A stretch of DNA of 64,000 nucleotides from Streptomyces violaceoruber (lineage in GTDB: Bacteria; Actinomycetota; Actinomycetes; Streptomycetales; Streptomycetaceae): contig JODI01000041.1 in the NCBI GenBank assembly GCA_000720805.1, positions 13,531 through 77,530 of the forward strand. Direction: 5' to 3'. A program made the position numbers and the translations under genes. The notes beneath the pieces are model-generated. The model saw only the letters and a program-made list of their open reading frames with translations. It did not search any database and was not told the DNA's origin. Positions 1-7,992 of this stretch are shown here, piece after piece. The stretch's first letter is position 1; every line of letters begins with the position of its first letter.

Positions 1-439
1 CTAGCAGGTGATCACATGGCAAACATCACCTTGCTTCGGAGCCGATGCCGGGGCTGGTCGGGCCGGGCTGACTGGAGCGCTTCCGAAAGCGCCAGGTCGA
101 TCTGTAGGCGGCTCCGCCACGATGCAGGAGTGCTTCAGACAGAGGAACCCCCTACATCTCAGCCTGGCAAGCGTCAAGTGCGCACTTGGTGTCTGACACC
201 AACGTCTGACACCAACAACGACGGACGATCGCGGATTGGTGCGAACTCTAGCGGCCACCACAATGCCGCAGGCAGCGAGTGCCCCGGCTCCGACGGTCCG
301 TAGTGATCGACCTGATAAGGATGAGGCCAGAGTTCAAAGCCTGCATTCGGGGCGGGGCACGGTCGGCAAGGCATGAACGATGCCCCACCAGCCGGCCTCC
401 AGCCAGACTCCACTGGCTGCGGGCCAACGGGGCCCCATA
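1..439. other. gene-poor left edge
   Basis: I see no convincing gene here. Open frames on both strands have poor codon bias and no recognisable motifs. A short palindrome GGTGTCTGACACC sits at 188-200, and the motif GTCTGACACCAAC is repeated directly after it (about 191-216). Base composition is lower in GC than the rest of the window, as in the whole 1-4.3 kb stretch. Confidence 0.5.
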
Positions 440-913
440 TCAGAGGCTTTCACGCATTACGGCCTGGAGGTCCTTGCGTGCTTGGTGGAACCGATCAAGA
501 GCTTCGATGTATTCCGCCGAGGCCAGGGAGAGGTCCGGCCTCGCATCGAGCAGATCTCGCCACTGACGCAAGAGGCGGTACGCGCGATCCGACTTCTCTT
601 TGACTGCTGGCGGTGCCTGCAGGTTGATCTCATAGCGCCGCGTAAGCACCGCGGAGTCTCGAAAGGCATCCAAGGCAGCCTGGTAGTGAGCAGTTGGGTA
701 AGCCTCCGGCAGGATGATCAGTCGTAGGGAAGACGAACTCTCGGTCAGGGCCGTGAGGTACCTGGTGTAGAGATCTCGTCGTACATCCTGAACACGGCTC
801 GCATGATCACGGCGGTACCGCACGCGATCGACGACAGGCAACCTCCCGGAGCCGCTAACAGTCCAGTCACCAGGCCAGGAGACCTCAGCGACCCTCGGAC
901 CCATAGTTCGCAT
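440..913 (-). pseudogene. probable N-terminally truncated hypothetical protein
   Basis: The frame encodes up to 157 residues. From about residue 29 (DRVRYRRDH) it reads as a charged, largely alpha-helical soluble domain rich in Arg, Leu and Glu. Similar actinomycete proteins of unknown function usually carry an N-terminal membrane segment directly before this arginine-rich stretch. Here that part is a Pro/Gly-rich, non-hydrophobic sequence, so the 5' end looks replaced or lost. No good ribosome-binding site precedes the first start. It may be a pseudogene, or a short gene starting near 830. Function unknown. Neighbours are unrelated hypothetical genes in the low-GC edge region. Confidence 0.45.
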
Positions 914-976
914 CGAGGGGCATGTGGAAGCACGACCGTCGTGGCGGTGTCAGTCCTACCGTGCACAATGCCGTCC

Positions 977-1426
977 ATGAGTGAGCGCTACGAGGTCGTC
1001 CTTTCCTGCTACTTACGCGACGACACCCCCGAATGGGTCATGGCCGCCCTGCGGTGGCACTTGGGCATGGACGCCGAGTTCCCCGAAGGTCTCGACGACC
1101 AAGACGAGTATCTGTACCCACTGCTCGTCCCCGACAACTACAACAACCGCCGGATGCCCGGTGGAGACGTCGTGTCCCTGCGTCGCGAGGTGCAAGAGTT
1201 CACGAGTTCCGGGGAGAGGTACGAGTGGGAACTTTTCGCACGCAACCACTGGATCGACGACTCCATGCTTTACCTCCGGGGCCTGTTGGACCTGCTCGCC
1301 CCACACATCGCGCAGCCCGGCTATGGGGGCCACTTCCGACACATATCCGACACCGAAGTGGCTGTCTTCGACTTCCGCGATGGAGCGTACGAGCCCATCA
1401 AGATATGGGGTGTCGACCCGCGGTGA
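977..1426 (+). CDS. hypothetical protein (149 aa)
   Basis: I do not recognise this family. The product is acidic and soluble, rich in Trp, Tyr and Asp, with no signal peptide or membrane segment. The start is placed at ATG 977 (MSERYEVVLS); an in-frame ATG at 968 and longer forms upstream have poor codon use. The sequence alternates short strands and helices, with conserved-looking aromatic pairs (RYEWELF, HWIDDSM). Codon 13 is TTA, the rare leucine codon read by the bldA tRNA in Streptomyces, so expression may depend on development. It stands alone on the plus strand among fragments. Confidence 0.55.
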   Translation: MSERYEVVLSCYLRDDTPEWVMAALRWHLGMDAEFPEGLDDQDEYLYPLLVPDNYNNRRMPGGDVVSLRREVQEFTSSGERYEWELFARNHWIDDSMLYLRGLLDLLAPHIAQPGYGGHFRHISDTEVAVFDFRDGAYEPIKIWGVDPR

Positions 1427-1639
1427 CAGGACGGCAAAGGGTTCGCGCCCCGCCTGCCCCATCGGAGGCAGTCAGCGGAGAAACACGGGCCGGCCGCTCC
1501 AGGACGAAGAGCGGTCGTGCCACATCCGTACCAGAACGGGCGGGGAGTCACGGGGAATCGGGGTACACCGAGGCGCGTGCCGCCGAACTCTGCTCAAGGC
1601 GGGGAACCCGCAAGTCACAACACAAGTCGCCCCACCTCG

Positions 1640-1651
1640 CTCCTAAAGTGG
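1640..1651 (+). repeat. CTCCTAAAGTGG motif, copy 1
   Basis: This is the first of three copies of CTCCTAAAG(T/C)GG; the others are at 2127-2138 and 3407-3418. Copies 1 and 3 share 14 bases (GCTCCTAAAGTGGT), and each lies 13-20 bases beyond the stop codon of a minus-strand reading frame. The pattern resembles a CCT-anticodon tRNA loop sequence, but no tRNA fold is present. Confidence 0.5.
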
Positions 1652-1664
1652 TGGTCCAACCCGC

Positions 1665-2078
1665 TCACCGAGTCCACACCTGCCGGAACTCTTCGGCGGA
1701 GATGGTTTCCAGTGGATCCTCTTCAGGGTCGATCGCCTGGTCCGTCAGGCCGCCATGCTCGTCCTCCAAGCACTCCCAGCCGTACCGGTAGAGCTGGCCG
1801 GCCGGAGTCAGCTCGGCTTGCTTGATGACAATCAACTCACCGCGGTCGGGTACGGCTTCGATGTACCACAGACCGCCCTCCTCGTCAGCGTGACGGAAGT
1901 GGTGCCGCAGGGTGGCGTTCTCATCGAGTGCTCGGAAGTACGCCACGGTCTCTGCTCTGATGCGCTCCAGGTCGACCACGGGACCATCGTGCCAGTGAGC
2001 GAGCGCGGGTTGCCCGTTCTGACATCCACCAATGACATCAACGACGCCGGACGCCAGCACTCCTGAGCGGTCCGACAC
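1665..2078 (-). CDS. hypothetical protein (137 aa)
   Basis: The family is not recognised. This is an acidic soluble protein with no membrane segment. The N-terminal 35 residues (Gly/Ser/Cys-rich) may not all be translated; the well-behaved part starts around VVDLERIRAET, where the frame shows good codon bias, several aromatic residues and a C-terminal run of Asp and Glu (DPEEDP). It is monocistronic, with its stop just 13 bases from a copy of the CTCCTAAAGTGG motif. It could be an immunity-type or phage/plasmid-borne small protein, but nothing in the sequence proves that. Confidence 0.5.
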   Translation of the reverse strand: MSDRSGVLASGVVDVIGGCQNGQPALAHWHDGPVVDLERIRAETVAYFRALDENATLRHHFRHADEEGGLWYIEAVPDRGELIVIKQAELTPAGQLYRYGWECLEDEHGGLTDQAIDPEEDPLETISAEEFRQVWTR

Positions 2079-2126
2079 GGTCAGTGTGGCCGGGTGGTAC
2101 CCCGGCAGTGCCGAGCAGCGATCGAA

Positions 2127-2138
2127 CTCCTAAAGCGG
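2127..2138 (+). repeat. CTCCTAAAGCGG motif, copy 2
   Basis: This is the second copy of the 12-base motif, differing from copies 1 and 3 at one position (C for T). It lies about 50 bases upstream of the minus-strand hypothetical gene. The following bases (ATGTCG) also resemble the variable-loop side of a tRNA, but a T-arm is missing. Confidence 0.4.
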
Positions 2139-2343
2139 ATGTCGAACAGGACGCGGACGGCGAGAAATTGCCTACCAACGGGGTTGGGCATCGGTATGAT
2201 CCCACTTGGCAGCTGCGCCGCCTGAGCCACTACGTCGTGCCCACACCACTTCGTACACCCTGGCCAAGGTCCTCAGTGGATCGCGCAACACTGGTTGACG
2301 CTCAGTGCAGGCAGGGTGTGGGCAACTGCCGGTTCGGAAACTG

Positions 2344-2994
2344 ATGGTCAAGCATTCAACCAGAAAGCGTGCCGCGCGGCGTCGTCAGGCGACGGAGAAC
2401 GTGCCGTACTCCGTTGCTCGCAGGACAAGCGAACCCTCGCTCGTCACTGGGGCACGAGACTCGCTCCACCACCCCTACATCGGCTCCGTGGCCAACCATT
2501 GGGCCAACTCTGGCATGCCCGTCATTGGTTGGCGGGCCGGCGGGTCGGGCGTGGACCGTTGGGGCGGGATCTGGTTCGACGAGGACTTCCGCGACGACCA
2601 CGGCTGTGTGTTCCACCAGTTGTACTGGAGCCCCCGTGTCTACTCGCCGTCTGACCGCAGCGGCTGGGAGATGCATCTGATCCCCGCCGGACGCGAACAG
2701 AAAGAACCTAAGTACCACCTACCCAATCGTTTCGACCTCGCTCGGCGTGTCTTCGTCCCCTCCCCGCAACAACTCTTGTCGGACCTGATGGTCTTCATCA
2801 ACGGCGCCGACACATCGCCCCGCACGTCCCGGACTCTCATCGAGACAGCCTCGTACCGGCTCGACGAAAACGGCCTCATCCCGCAGCTGGAGAAGTACGT
2901 CAGCAAGGTGGAACAACGGACGGGCGTAGCCCAGTGCTGCCTGGCAGGGATGTGCGATGCGGAAGGACCGGTGCTCTACAGTGCCATCGGCTGA
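2344..2994 (+). CDS. hypothetical protein with basic N-terminal tail (216 aa)
   Basis: The start at ATG 2344 gives a strongly basic N-terminus (HSTRKRAARRRQ) followed by a helix-prone segment. This resembles the RARAHQ-type N-terminal tail found in many actinomycete plasmid- and island-borne hypothetical proteins. The rest is soluble, with Trp/Gly-rich and Asp-rich stretches around residues 55-110 and an acidic helical C-terminus. No enzyme motif is visible. The last 14 bases overlap the next small membrane-protein gene, which suggests coupled translation. GC content and setting fit acquired DNA. Function unknown. Confidence 0.55.
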   Translation: MVKHSTRKRAARRRQATENVPYSVARRTSEPSLVTGARDSLHHPYIGSVANHWANSGMPVIGWRAGGSGVDRWGGIWFDEDFRDDHGCVFHQLYWSPRVYSPSDRSGWEMHLIPAGREQKEPKYHLPNRFDLARRVFVPSPQQLLSDLMVFINGADTSPRTSRTLIETASYRLDENGLIPQLEKYVSKVEQRTGVAQCCLAGMCDAEGPVLYSAIG

Positions 2995-3241
2995 AAGGCG
3001 CACACGGTGCATCGACGGGTCCACCGCACTGGGCTGGATCACGGCGCTCACGGGGCTCATTGCTGTAATCACCGCAGCACTGCTCGCGTGGAATGGTGCC
3101 GCTGGGGCTGCTGCAACGGTCGCTGCAATCGGCAGTGGGTCGTCCCTGGTGGGCAGCATCCACGTCAGGGTTACCGTTCGGAGAGGACTTCCGCGCGGCA
3201 ATCAACCGAGCACTTATGACGCCATTGACCGATCCCTGTAG
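2981..3241 (+). CDS. small membrane protein (86 aa), probable
   Basis: GTG 2981 lies inside the 3' end of the previous gene, 14 bases before its stop ends, giving an overlapping pair. After a basic, Cys-containing N-terminus of about 20 residues come two adjacent hydrophobic stretches (from ALGWITAL to SLVGSI, about residues 20-60) that could form a membrane hairpin. The C-terminus is basic. An upstream ATG at 2957 would add 8 residues. No family is recognised; it could be a small toxin-, holin- or immunity-like membrane protein. Confidence is limited by its length. Confidence 0.4.
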   Translation: MPSAERRTRCIDGSTALGWITALTGLIAVITAALLAWNGAAGAAATVAAIGSGSSLVGSIHVRVTVRRGLPRGNQPSTYDAIDRSL

Positions 3242-3335
3242 ACCTTTGGCTCCGGTGGTCGCCGCACCTCAAGACTCCTGCCTACGTGCCATAGCCGTGC
3301 CATAAAACAGGGGTCAGCAGCGGTCAATGATGGTG

Positions 3336-3363
3336 GCTAGCAGACGCGTTCGCGCCTGCTAGC
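3336..3363 (+). terminator. hairpin GCTAGCAG...CTGCTAGC
   Basis: Perfect 8-base arms GCTAGCAG and CTGCTAGC enclose 12 bases that can themselves pair (CGCG-TT-CGCG). It lies 95 bases after the small membrane-protein stop and before the convergent remnant. It probably acts as a terminator, although no U-tract follows. Confidence 0.5.
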
Positions 3364-3406
3364 TCAGCCAACGAGGCCGCAGGTCACCGACCAGGCGCCC
3401 CAGCCG

Positions 3407-3418
3407 CTCCTAAAGTGG
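3407..3418 (+). repeat. CTCCTAAAGTGG motif, copy 3
   Basis: This is the third copy of the motif. It shares 14 bases with copy 1 and sits in the same position relative to the stop codon of a minus-strand frame (20 bases beyond it). Confidence 0.5.
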
Positions 3419-3437
3419 TTCTCACTCTCTGCACCGC

Positions 3438-3668
3438 TCAGAACGAGGGCGTGAAGCTGGCGGACTGGTCGAGGTGGAACGCGGAACCCGGAGCCGTCGG
3501 GGTCCACCCATCACTCAGGGCAAGTCGAACAGCTGCGGCCACACGAGACGGCAGTACAGGCTCAGCCTCACGACCGATCCAGTTGCTCGGATGCGGCTGG
3601 TCGGTGGTGACCACGAGCGTCGCCCCCGGAGTGTCCGCATGCTCGACCGTAGCGGCCTTGCCGGCCGA
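3438..3668 (-). pseudogene. C-terminal remnant of a conserved protein (PHPSNWIGRE motif)
   Basis: The minus-strand frame from 3668 to the TGA at 3440-3438 reads as a clean C-terminal domain: hydrophobic strand TLVVTTD, then PHPSNWIGRE, a helix with AAAVRLAL, then GWTPTAPGSAF and a short tail. An HPS-W-GR motif followed by a helix and G-W-P is, to my knowledge, typical of the C-terminus of a small conserved Streptomyces protein of unknown function. No start codon is available, and a TGA at 3671-3669 interrupts the frame immediately upstream. I read it as the 3' remnant of a broken gene. Confidence 0.5.
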
Positions 3669-3671
3669 TCA

Positions 3672-4276
3672 CGCACAGAGAGCTCTCAGCCTGCCGCGCG
3701 AGCGATGCTGACGACCGCACGGGCATCCACGTCCCTCTCGCCCAGCCCCTACTGCTTGTGCCTGCGCGAGTCGATGTCCGCGGGCTTCCGCCAAGGTGGA
3801 TCCGCTGCGAACCGGTCTGGAGGGAGTCGCCTGGGTCCCTCTCCTGGCGCGCCCGGCGTGGCGCAGACACCCCCCGCCCGCAGCTACCGCGTCCGGCGCC
3901 ACTGCCCGCAGCGACACATCCCCCGGCAGCACACCGCCCCTCACAGCCAACTGGATCCAAACGACAAGGCCGAGGCTGTCGGCGATCTCTCCTCCGGTGG
4001 TCTCGCAACGGCTGCCTTCTGGCCAACGCTCGCTTCCGCTGCTCAGCCGCCCGTCAGCCACCGAGAGGCCCCCTCCACTCCTCTGACGCGACGGCGTGCC
4101 CATGGCTTGCCCATAGGGCCGGTGAACGTCGCTCGACAACCCTGCGATCCTGCGCTCCCGGGCGCCGCACCAGAGTACGTACGCCCAGGTCAGCAGGCAT
4201 CCGTCAGAGTCCGACAGTTCATGGCGACGTATCACCGGACCATGCCCCATCAGGCAAGATCATTTGACGATAAGCC
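3672..4276. other. intergenic stretch without a supported gene
   Basis: Several long open frames exist on both strands, but all have Pro/Arg/Ser-rich, motif-free translations typical of non-coding high-GC DNA. A minus-strand frame starting near 4250 begins VIRRHELSD, like the N-terminus of some IS5-family transposases in Streptomyces, but the similarity stops after about eight residues. The stretch is probably decayed DNA at the edge of the acquired segment. Confidence 0.4.
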
Positions 4277-5605
4277 CTAGGCGGACGCCGGCACGAAGAC
4301 CGTCTGCGATGTCGCCGACTGGAAGTTGTCGTCAGCGTCGAAGACGGCCCGGTAGTAGCCGGCACCGCTCTCGTCGAGGTCCGCGGCGAAATCGTTGCCG
4401 CTGCCGCCCCAAGAAGCCTCGACAGTGGTGAGCGTCGACCAGTTCACGCCGTCGGGCGAGGACTGGATGTGGACGTTGATCCGGCCGGGCGTCCATCCGT
4501 CGGGAAAGTCGATCAGCCCCTCGGCGTGGACCTGCCCCGTGTCGGAGCGGGCGGCCGTGAAGGCTGTGAACTTCGACGCCCGGTGCACGTGGACGACGTC
4601 GCTCGTACCGGTACCGGCCTGGAGGAACGGGTCGTCCGAGGTGTCCAGCGCGAGCTGGAAGTAGCCGCCCCGCCATGGCGTGTAGTCCATCGTGAAGGTG
4701 CCGTCGTCGGCGGTGGTGAAGCGACCCACGAGGTCGGTCTGCGCGTCGTCGGGGCCGAACAGGACGCCCCCGGAGTGCCCGGCCAGCGGCACCCAGCCGT
4801 CCGCAGTCCTTTGTTCGACCTTGACGCTCACCGTGACCGGCTGACCGAAGTCGACGTCGGTCGAACTCACCGTGGACGTGAACCGGGTGGGAATCTGGTC
4901 GACACCGATCTGCACCGGCTCGGACTCCCCGTACAGAACCGTCGGCGTGCCACCGTCCATGGCGAACACGGCCTGGACGGGCGCGGCGGTGTCGAGCCGC
5001 ACCGAGGCGGTGAAGTGGCCCCGGGCGTCGGTGGTCACAGTGGTCTGCGTCCAGTAGTCGACATTGATCTCGACCTGGCGTGCCGCGAGGGGCTTCACCT
5101 GACGGGTCGGCCAACGCCCGTACAGCGTCCCCTCGACCTGCACGTCACGGTGTTCCCTATCGATGGCGGTGCGGTCGGCGGTGAGCGCACCGAACTGCGC
5201 CACGACGTAGTAGGCGAAGTCCCCCGCGGACTGCTGCAGCACGTGGCCGCCGTCGGCGTCCGTCACCTCCACGTTGATGCGGTAAGAGCCGAACTCGGGC
5301 AGCTTCAACGGCTTCTTGGTGCGCCAGCTGCCGTCCTGAAGGGTGCCGGAGAAGAGTCGGAAGTCCTTTGTCCCGATCTCGGCGACTTCGGTCTGCGAGC
5401 CGTACGAGACCAGGTGCGCCGTGATGCTCTTGATGTCGGCCGCGGATCGGGCATTGATCTGCAGGATCCCGAGGTCGTCCGACACGCTCCCCGCGTACGT
5501 GACCTCCGGCTGGTCCGCGGCGTGCGCGGCTGTCACGCCTCCCATGCCGAGTGCGGCAGCCGCGACGGCCACCGTGACCCATCTGCGTACTCTCCACAAC
5601 AACAC
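4277..5605 (-). CDS. secreted protein with Ig-like/bacterial sugar-binding-type beta domains (442 aa)
   Basis: Starting at GTG 5605 with GGTGGGG upstream, the protein has a classical signal peptide (RVRRW, then a hydrophobic Ala/Val core ending AHAAD near residue 30). The mature part is all-beta. It has repeated domains of about 90 residues with the alternating pattern of Ig-like or macroglobulin-type modules, including DARGHFTASV and DDGTFTMDYT turns, and a last module resembling a discoidin/DUF-type exported domain. There is no catalytic motif. The role is probably extracellular and structural, or ligand binding. It is monocistronic; longer N-terminal frames are non-coding. Function is not established. 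Confidence 0.75.
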   Translation of the reverse strand: MLLWRVRRWVTVAVAAAALGMGGVTAAHAADQPEVTYAGSVSDDLGILQINARSAADIKSITAHLVSYGSQTEVAEIGTKDFRLFSGTLQDGSWRTKKPLKLPEFGSYRINVEVTDADGGHVLQQSAGDFAYYVVAQFGALTADRTAIDREHRDVQVEGTLYGRWPTRQVKPLAARQVEINVDYWTQTTVTTDARGHFTASVRLDTAAPVQAVFAMDGGTPTVLYGESEPVQIGVDQIPTRFTSTVSSTDVDFGQPVTVSVKVEQRTADGWVPLAGHSGGVLFGPDDAQTDLVGRFTTADDGTFTMDYTPWRGGYFQLALDTSDDPFLQAGTGTSDVVHVHRASKFTAFTAARSDTGQVHAEGLIDFPDGWTPGRINVHIQSSPDGVNWSTLTTVEASWGGSGNDFAADLDESGAGYYRAVFDADDNFQSATSQTVFVPASA

Positions 5606-6651
5606 TGTCGATCCCCACCCCTGACGCGTTCGGAGGCGGCGGGAGCCCTCTCCGAACCGCCCGCCCGCCCGTCCGTCTTTATACCGACCGCTCAGCACGG
5701 ACGTACAGCAATTACGCAGGAACGGGCGCGGTGCCTCAGCGGAACCAAGTGCGCCCGGGCTGTGAGGACTTGGCTCTTCCCTGCGGTCTGCCCGGTCCGG
5801 ACGCGGGTGTCCGTCTGCGGGCTGTCCCCAGCAGCCGAGCTGCTGGCGGCCGTCGATGTCCTGGTGCCGCTCCAAGCCTCGGCGCGAATCGAACCGCTGC
5901 TTGCCAGACCGCGGACCTCGCGGCCGGTCGGCCGGCACCGCGGAGCTGCGTGAAAGGTCGTCTCTCCCGGCTGACGGCCGCCGTCAACGTCGCCTCAGTG
6001 GCAGCTGTAGGTGAACGAGGCGGACTTGGACCGGACGTCGGCGTTCGTGATGCTCAGCTTGACCGAGTATGTCGACGCGGCGGCGTACGTCGTCGCGGCA
6101 AGGTCCCGGGCGTCTTCGGTGCGCGCCGTCGAGCGGAGCCTCGCGGTCGGGCGGTCCACAGCGGACTTCCCGGTCGGCCGCACGGACACCGGTAGGCGCC
6201 GCCGACGCGACACGCTACTCCGTCGCGTCGTTGGACGGCACGGCCATGGCCACCTGGGCCCTGGCAAGCCCCCGGGTCACCGCGTGACCGTGGGAGCGGT
6301 GTTACCGGATCGAGGATCCGATGGAGATACCGCCGTCCACGTCGAGAACGATGCCGGTGTTCCCGGTGGGGATCGGAGTCGCATCACCGTCGAGGCTTTC
6401 TGTGGTCTTCAGGGCTCGGGCGCAGAAGCGGCCAGCCATCCATGTACACGCGCAACGGCTCCGCGCAGTCGGCGCCGCGAACACACAACGGGTCACAGCG
6501 GTCCTTCGGACGGCGCGTCAGACGCACTGATGAGAGCCAACGGCAAGCGGGATCGGCGAAGGCTGCCTGATCAAGGCCATGCGCCAGCCCATCCCCTTCT
6601 GGGAGAATTTCAGCACCGCACCCATTGAAGATGACAAAGGTGGTTGACCTC
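5606..6651. other. 1-kb intergenic region with gene remnants
   Basis: The region has no intact gene. Two minus-strand frames end like real proteins: one with stop at 5995-5997 reads SVKLSITNADVRSKSASF then YSCH, and one with stop at 6302-6304 reads GIVLDVDGGISIG then SSIR. Both look like C-terminal beta-strands of exported proteins, but neither has a signal peptide or start, and the frames are broken between them. I treat them as fragments of one or two decayed secreted-protein genes. Confidence 0.4.
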
Positions 6652-7236
6652 ATGAGATCGACTCGCGTGATCCTTGCTGTGGCCGCAGGCGCTCTTGCCC
6701 CGGCGCTGTTACTCGCAACGCCGTCCATGGCCGCCTCCATCGCCCCCGCGGTCACCGTCGCGACGGCCGACTCGCCCTACGACGGGATGAGTGCGGACGA
6801 CCTGCGGGTGGCGATATCCCGCATCCTCGCCGACCCCGACAGCGGCAAGCGCGTGATCCGGGAGGCGAACGCGCTCCTCGACAGCGGTACCGTGGAGGAG
6901 ATGCGCGCTTGGCTGGAGACGGGCTACCCCCTCGCCCAGGCCGAGGACGACCGGGTCGCGCTCGCCAGGATTCTCGCCGACCCGGACAGCGGCAAGCGCG
7001 TCCTCGCGGAAGTCAACCAGCTTCTCGACACCAACAATCCCCAGCAGACACGCGCTTGGCTGGAGACGGGCTACCCCCTCGCCCAGGCCGAGGACGACCG
7101 GGTCGCCATTTCCCGGCTCCTCGCCGACCCTGACATCAGCGACGCCCTGCGCGCAGCGGCCGGCGCCGCCCTCGACGACAACACCCCGGAAGCGCTGCGC
7201 CACTTCCTGGAGGTCGGCCAGTACGAGGTCGGCTAG
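6652..7236 (+). CDS. exported ALF-repeat protein (194 aa)
   Basis: Start ATG 6652 follows AAAGGTGG at 8-9 bases. A signal peptide (MRSTRVILAV, hydrophobic core, cleavage near SMA-A) precedes three tandem helical repeats of about 43 residues, each with LADPD, a helix, then LE(T/V)G. This is the short ALF repeat (two Ala and Leu-Phe-rich helices) seen in many Streptomyces secreted proteins of unknown role. Repeats 1 and 2 are nearly identical even in DNA, showing recent duplication; repeat 3 is diverged. Codon 20 is TTA, so translation should require the bldA tRNA. A dispersed repeat overlaps its stop. Confidence 0.85.
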   Translation: MRSTRVILAVAAGALAPALLLATPSMAASIAPAVTVATADSPYDGMSADDLRVAISRILADPDSGKRVIREANALLDSGTVEEMRAWLETGYPLAQAEDDRVALARILADPDSGKRVLAEVNQLLDTNNPQQTRAWLETGYPLAQAEDDRVAISRLLADPDISDALRAAAGAALDDNTPEALRHFLEVGQYEVG

Positions 7237-7256
7237 GGCCTTACTGATGGATCACG
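7235..7256 (+). repeat. dispersed repeat AGGGCC(T/C)T(A/T)CTGATGGATC, copy 1
   Basis: Nineteen bases match 17/19 with 45255-45273. Both copies start at or within a few bases of the stop codon of a plus-strand gene (here overlapping TAG 7234-7236). This may be a short interspersed repeat or part of a shared terminator type. Confidence 0.5.
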
Positions 7257-7308
7257 TCTCGAGCGTGGGGCACCGTCCGCGAGAGCCTGACCACCCGCCC
7301 CGGCACTG

Positions 7309-7992
7309 CTAGGAGTTGGCGGCCTCCGCCAGGACGTGGGCGAGCTCGCGGGGGCGGGTGGCCATCGGCCAGTGACCCGAATCGAGGTCCACGTACTCGA
7401 GGTGGGTGGCGCGGGCGAGCTCAGGACTCTCCCCGGCGGCGATCCACTCCTCGGCCTGGGCCGGAGTGAACTCAGGGCAGACAACCACAACGGGGACGTC
7501 GAAGCGGCGCTCGTCGGTCAGGTGTACGACTCCCCTTGCTACCGCCTCGGGGACAGGAACAGCAGCGGACGCGACGCGGTCCCGGGTCTCCTGGTCCAGG
7601 TCGGCGGCGTCCGCGCCCTCGAAGGGGCCCCAGCCCGGGAAGGGCATGGCGCCGCCCTCGATCGCGAAGTGATCGGCGTAGGCCCGCCCGTCGGTGGCGG
7701 GGAAGCCGCCGATCAAGGCGACCTTGGCCACCTTCTCCGGTCGCGCGTCGGCGGCCAGCCAGGCCAGGCTCGACGCGGCGGAGTGCCCTACCACCAAGGG
7801 CTTTCCGGGCGCCGCGTCAACCGCAGCGAGCACTGTTCCCAGCTGGTCGTCAAGTGTCGCGGAGGCGGTGCCGTCGCCCTGGCCCGGGAGGGTGAGCGGC
7901 ACGGGACGGTGGCCGAGCGCAGTGAGTTCGGGGACAACGTCGTCCCAGGCGGACCCGTCGAGCCACAGGCCGGCAATGAGCAGGATGTCCAC
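7309..7992 (-). CDS. alpha/beta hydrolase (227 aa)
   Basis: Starts at GTG 7992 with GGGAGAA six bases upstream. It has the compact alpha/beta-hydrolase layout: first strand DILLIAGLW with the oxyanion region, nucleophile elbow GHSAA (Ser71), acidic residue after strand 6-7 (VVVVCPEF), and His207 in DSGHWPM. A length of 227 is usual for the small esterase/lactonase-like members without a large cap. There is no signal peptide, so it is cytoplasmic. It is monocistronic and convergent with the ALF-repeat gene. Substrate unknown; members often hydrolyse esters of aromatic or antibiotic-like molecules. Confidence 0.85.
   Translation of the reverse strand: MDILLIAGLWLDGSAWDDVVPELTALGHRPVPLTLPGQGDGTASATLDDQLGTVLAAVDAAPGKPLVVGHSAASSLAWLAADARPEKVAKVALIGGFPATDGRAYADHFAIEGGAMPFPGWGPFEGADAADLDQETRDRVASAAVPVPEAVARGVVHLTDERRFDVPVVVVCPEFTPAQAEEWIAAGESPELARATHLEYVDLDSGHWPMATRPRELAHVLAEAANS

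Noticed and set aside
3669..4250. Minus-strand frame beginning VIRRHELSD, resembling the start of IS5-type transposases
   Set aside because: Similarity is limited to about eight residues; no DDE motif or terminal inverted repeats can be seen.
3474..4280. 268-residue plus-strand frame
   Set aside because: Pro/Arg/Ser-rich, without codon bias or motifs; runs antisense to a remnant with better coding signs.
4469..5953. 494-residue open frame antisense to the secreted Ig-like protein gene
   Set aside because: Shadow frame with no recognisable domain, while the opposite strand has a signal peptide and stop.
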